From assembly GCA_051881415.1 (NCBI GenBank), contig JBJEPV010000022.1, positions 1-16,716 of the forward strand: DNA of 16,716 bases. Reading direction: 5' to 3'. The notes under the pieces were generated by a model, which did not search any database, was not told the origin of the DNA, and saw nothing but the letters and a program-made list of their open reading frames with translations. The translations under genes were made by a program, and so were the position numbers. This document shows, in pieces, positions 14,890 through 16,716 of this stretch. This DNA comes from Fimenecus sp051881415. Lineage in GTDB: Bacteria > Bacillota > Clostridia > Oscillospirales > Acutalibacteraceae. How positions within the stretch are numbered: the first letter of the stretch is position 1; each line of letters starts with the position of its first letter.

Positions 14890-16674
14890 TTGGCACAGAA
14901 AAAAAGAAAAAGCCAATCTCTCTTAAACGGCGCCATGGTTTTGGCGGCGGCAACCATTCTTGTCAAAATTATCGGGATTCTTTATAAAATTCCGATTTCC
15001 AATATGGTCGGCGCAGTCGGGCGCGGGTGTTTTGACTCGGCGTATAATTTATATATCCCGATTTACACCGTGTCTATGGCGGGGCTTCCCGTGGCGGTTT
15101 CCAAAATGGTTTCCCAACAGGTGGCGTTGGGGCGCTTCCGCGATGTCAAACAGATTTTCAAAGTCGCCGCGCGGCTGTTCCTGATTACGGGTACGGTCGG
15201 CACCGTTTTGATGCTGGCACTTTCCTATCCGTATGCGTATCTTGCGAAAAATTTAGAGGCTATCCCGTCCATTATCGCCATTACCCCGTCGATTTTCTTC
15301 TGCTGTGTGATGTCAATTTACCGCGGCTACTACAATGGCTTGCGCAATATGACGCCCACGGCGATGTCCGAGGTCTGGGAGGCGGTCGGCAAGGTTGTCG
15401 CGGGGCTTGCGTGTGCCAAAATCGCCATTACCTACGGGCTTTCGCGCTTTGCGGCGGGCTTACCCGTTTACGGGCAGACCGTCACCACCGAAGCCGAGGC
15501 GATGAGCGCCATTTACCCCTATGCCGCGGCGGGTGCCGCCATCGGCGTTACGGCGGGCACCGTGGTCGGTATGATTTATATGATGATACTTTACAAGGTG
15601 AAAGGCGACGGCATCACGCGTGAGGAATTGGTGAATTCCCCCAAGCCTTTGGCAGGCTCTGCTATCGCCAAAACCTTAATTTCCATTGCCGTGCCGGTGG
15701 TGGCATCTTCGCTTGTGTTCAGCGTAACAAATCTCATCGACTCCATCACCGTGCAAAACCGTTTGGATACGATGATTTTGTCGAATTTAGACTATATCAA
15801 ATCCATTTACGGCGACTCGCTTGCCGCCTCGCAGATTTTGGACGCGGATATTGCGAAATATCTGTACGGCGCATATACAATGTCTTTGGACTTTAAAAAC
15901 CTGATTCCCTCCATTACCATGACCTTGGGTGTCAGCGCGATTCCCGCGCTTTCGGCGGCATGGGCGGTAAAGGATAAAAAGGTGATTAAAATTTCGATTG
16001 AGTCCGTTTTGCGCGTGACCTTGATGATTTCTCTGCCTGCGGGCATCGGTATGGGTGTACTCGCGTCGCCGATACTTGAAATGATGTACCAAACGGGCAA
16101 GTCTGCCTCTGCCATTTCCATCGCCGCGCCGATTATGGCGGCGTACGGCTATACCATCTTCTTAATTTCACTTTCCCAGCCGATGACCAATATGCTGCAG
16201 GCTTTGGGCAAGCCCTCTGTGCCGTTGCGCTCGCTGACGGTCGGCGCGGTTGCCAAGGTGATTGCCAACTACATATTTATCGGCATGCCGCGGTTTAATA
16301 TTAACGGCGCGGTATTCGGCACGGTCATTTGCTATACCATTATCGTTATTTACAACTATATTGCGTTGGTGCGCACCACCAAGGTGCGGGTGAATTTGAT
16401 GTCCGTGTTTGTTAAACCCCTGATTTGCAGTGTGCTTTGCGGCGTGGCGGCATACACAAGCTATGGGCTGTTTTCCAACATTTTGCCTGATTGGTCGCGC
16501 GGGGCACTTTCGGTGACAAATATTGTCGCTTGCGCCGTCGCCATCGTTTTTGCCGTGTTGGTTTACGGGATTTCGATGCTTTTGGTCGGCGGCATTGCCA
16601 AAGATGACATAAATATGCTGCCAAAAGGCGAAAAAATTGCCAAAATGCTTGCAAAATATGGATTTATAGAGTAA
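14890..16674 (+). CDS. SpoVB-family polysaccharide/lipid-linked oligosaccharide flippase (MOP superfamily)
   Basis: 594 residues from a TTG start. An integral membrane protein with about 14 hydrophobic segments, predicted to move a lipid-linked cell-wall or polysaccharide precursor across the membrane; SpoVB itself acts in spore cortex formation. Signatures: SQSLLNGAMVLAAATILVKI (9-28), GAVGRGCFDSAYNLY (41-55), YRGYYNGLRNMTPTAMSEV (144-162) and NMLQALGKPSVPLRSL (434-449). A hydrophilic stretch at about 285-325 between helices is longer than I expect for SpoVB. The frame extends up to GTG at 14878, but that codon overlaps the GGGAG site (14874-14878). The TTG at 14890 is 11 bases from GGGAG and gives an MAQKKRKSQSLL start like SpoVB homologues, so it is preferred. 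Expressed from the operon and probably also from its own promoter. Confidence 0.9.
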   Translation: MAQKKRKSQSLLNGAMVLAAATILVKIIGILYKIPISNMVGAVGRGCFDSAYNLYIPIYTVSMAGLPVAVSKMVSQQVALGRFRDVKQIFKVAARLFLITGTVGTVLMLALSYPYAYLAKNLEAIPSIIAITPSIFFCCVMSIYRGYYNGLRNMTPTAMSEVWEAVGKVVAGLACAKIAITYGLSRFAAGLPVYGQTVTTEAEAMSAIYPYAAAGAAIGVTAGTVVGMIYMMILYKVKGDGITREELVNSPKPLAGSAIAKTLISIAVPVVASSLVFSVTNLIDSITVQNRLDTMILSNLDYIKSIYGDSLAASQILDADIAKYLYGAYTMSLDFKNLIPSITMTLGVSAIPALSAAWAVKDKKVIKISIESVLRVTLMISLPAGIGMGVLASPILEMMYQTGKSASAISIAAPIMAAYGYTIFLISLSQPMTNMLQALGKPSVPLRSLTVGAVAKVIANYIFIGMPRFNINGAVFGTVICYTIIVIYNYIALVRTTKVRVNLMSVFVKPLICSVLCGVAAYTSYGLFSNILPDWSRGALSVTNIVACAVAIVFAVLVYGISMLLVGGIAKDDINMLPKGEKIAKMLAKYGFIE

Positions 16675-16696
16675 AATATAGAAAGATGATTGTGCC

Positions 16697-16716
16697 ATGA
16701 TTCAGGATTTTCAATT
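16697..16716 (+). CDS. Start of a further gene, cut by the window end
   Basis: An ATG at 16697 opens a frame reading MIQDFQ before the window ends, 22 bases after the flippase stop. The upstream ribosome site is weak (GAAAGATGA, 16681-16689). An ATG at 16686 is excluded by a TGA at 16698-16700 in its frame. Too little is visible to name the product. Confidence 0.35.

Overview
The window looks like chromosomal DNA from an anaerobic, uncultured-type Clostridia, most likely in the Oscillospirales / Ruminococcaceae group. This is inferred from the gene complement, from strong AGGAGG-type ribosome binding sites, from sigma-A-like promoters with TGn extended -10 elements, and from short palindromic repeats in the first 220 bases. 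No tRNA, rRNA, CRISPR array, transposase or phage gene was seen.

Left part (1-3782). A gene-free stretch of about 400 bases holds three copies of a 26-27 base palindromic unit plus two tandem hairpins. It is followed by a glycoside hydrolase of the GH110 (alpha-1,3-galactosidase) type on the plus strand. A serine hydrolase of the beta-lactamase/class C fold lies convergently on the minus strand and has its own extended -10 promoter. The two genes meet at a terminator hairpin at 2070-2106. This part reads as accessory: carbohydrate scavenging and an esterase or peptidase of unknown substrate.

Middle (3793-6948, minus strand). A membrane-anchored CapD/FlaA1/WbpM-type nucleotide-sugar 4,6-dehydratase and a branched-chain amino-acid aminotransferase (ilvE) form a two-gene operon. 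It is read from a near-consensus promoter at 6920-6948 and ends at a rho-independent terminator at 3793-3822. A second near-consensus promoter, 54 bases away and facing the other way, drives the right-hand operon.

Right part (7003-16716, plus strand). This is a tightly packed operon: recJ, relA/spoT (rel), dtd, an MBL-fold glyoxalase II-like hydrolase, hemZ, a uridine kinase-like kinase, a SpoVB-family flippase, and the first codons of one more gene. The recJ-rel-dtd-MBL order is a conserved Firmicutes housekeeping arrangement covering DNA repair, stringent response, removal of D-amino acids from tRNA and thiol-ester/aldehyde detoxification. Here apt is missing between recJ and rel, and the kinase and flippase sit where hisS-aspS often lie. 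An internal promoter overlapping the kinase stop codon could express the flippase separately.

I found no convincing undescribed multi-gene system. The most notable signals are structural: covarying palindromes at the left end, two perfect 9-bp hairpins that run into stop codons ahead of separate terminators, and a promoter plus 5'-end hairpin squeezed into the kinase-flippase junction. A GH110 homologue without a signal peptide is also unusual.
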